Assembly: GCA_025349905.2 (NCBI GenBank)
Contig: MU625025.1
Span: forward strand, 1 to 13,851
DNA from: Blastocladiella britannica
Taxonomy: Eukaryota; Blastocladiomycota; Blastocladiomycetes; Blastocladiales; Blastocladiaceae
Length of the DNA stretch: 13,851 nt
Reading direction: 5' to 3'
Shown here: positions 13,596 through 13,851 of the stretch, in pieces
Numbering within the stretch: the first letter of the stretch is position 1
Layout: each line of letters opens with the position of its first letter
Notes under the pieces: model-generated
The model's input: the letters and a program-made list of their open reading frames with translations, nothing else
The model's database searches: none
Told to the model about the DNA's origin: nothing
Program-made: the position numbers and the translations under genes

Positions 13596-13851
13596 ATGCT
13601 GGCTCGGCTGCTCGCACCTTCATTCAGATTCCGATCATTGCGCCCGCTCCGAACCGCCCACTTACTTGTCCCGGCAGTCAACATGTCCTCTGCCCCCAAT
13701 CCCGCCCCCGTCCCTGCCCCCGCCCCCGTCCCTGCCGCGTCCGCGTCCGCGTCCGCAGCGGCTGATGCCGCGCCCGTGCAGCGCCGCAACAAGAAGGAAA
13801 AGGTCGAGGAAAAGAAATTCACCCTCAAGACGCCCAAGGTTTGGAGATATA
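13596..13851 (+). CDS. Histidyl-tRNA synthetase, first exon (cut by window edge), two start codons
   Basis: No stop is reached before the window ends. Seen: an ATG at 13596 opens a 29-residue Arg/Leu-rich, acid-free stretch (MLARLLAPSFRFRSLRPLR...), then a second in-frame ATG at 13683. This starts an Ala/Pro/Val low-complexity part, a basic stretch (QRRNKKEKVEEKK) and FTLKTPK. FxLKTPK is the conserved start of the class II histidyl-tRNA synthetase core, normally followed by GTRD, so exon 1 must end at 13838 (AAG|GTTTGG) and the intron runs off the edge. If read through, KTPKVWRY would break the family motif. Known: yeast HTS1 makes its mitochondrial and cytosolic enzymes from two in-frame AUGs. 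The same arrangement is inferred here. The first ATG lies only 87 bp after the thioredoxin reductase stop. The assignment rests on a short motif, so it is strong but not certain. Confidence 0.78.
   Translation, partial: MLARLLAPSFRFRSLRPLRTAHLLVPAVNMSSAPNPAPVPAPAPVPAASASASAAADAAPVQRRNKKEKVEEKKFTLKTPKVWRY

Noticed and set aside
1..13851. Search for CRISPR arrays, transposons, tRNA or rRNA
   Set aside because: Repeats seen are short microsatellites or coding repeats. No spaced direct repeats, terminal inverted repeats, transposase or recognisable RNA gene was found by eye.

Overview
This window is nuclear DNA from a GC-rich, very compact eukaryotic genome. Genes are interrupted by short GT-AG introns of about 56-76 nt. 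Stop-to-start and start-to-start distances are often under 110 bp. Coding starts are frequently preceded by nearly pure A/T leaders. A low-molecular-weight thioredoxin reductase of the yeast type, an S1/P1 nuclease, a chitin-deacetylase-like surface protein, a yeast-like mitochondrial uL14 and a dynein adaptor together suggest an early-diverging, possibly zoosporic, fungus. A Blastocladiomycota-like genome would fit, but that is inference and no single gene proves it.

Left half (about 259-6309, all minus strand): four consecutive genes whose products enter the secretory pathway or sit in the membrane. They are two single-pass, signal-peptide-bearing, low-complexity surface proteins in tandem (259-1674 and 1726-2928), a three-exon secreted S1/P1 nuclease with every zinc ligand in place (3036-4086), and a membrane-anchored protein with cysteine-rich modules and a NodB/polysaccharide-deacetylase fold that lacks all the catalytic residues (4282-6309).

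Middle: an A-rich 244-bp divergent promoter separates the pseudo-deacetylase from a plus-strand coiled-coil protein (6554-8697, one intron). That protein has a CC1-box-like N-terminus, a Spindly motif (LLSEV) and a C-terminal CaaX box (CTPQ), the hallmark set of the kinetochore dynein adaptor Spindly. It converges, with only 20 bp between stop codons, on a minus-strand gene of unknown function (8718-11381) with central coiled coils and an in-frame 57-nt intron.

Right part (11443 to end, plus strand): mitochondrial ribosomal protein uL14m, thioredoxin reductase, and the first exon of histidyl-tRNA synthetase. The synthetase has two in-frame AUGs separated by a mitochondrial presequence. The reductase appears to have an upstream spliced exon that would add a mitochondrial presequence. 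Both look like one gene serving cytosol and mitochondrion.

The most interesting items are the Spindly-like adaptor, the catalytically dead deacetylase, and the two dual-targeting arrangements. No tRNA, rRNA, transposon or CRISPR array was recognised.
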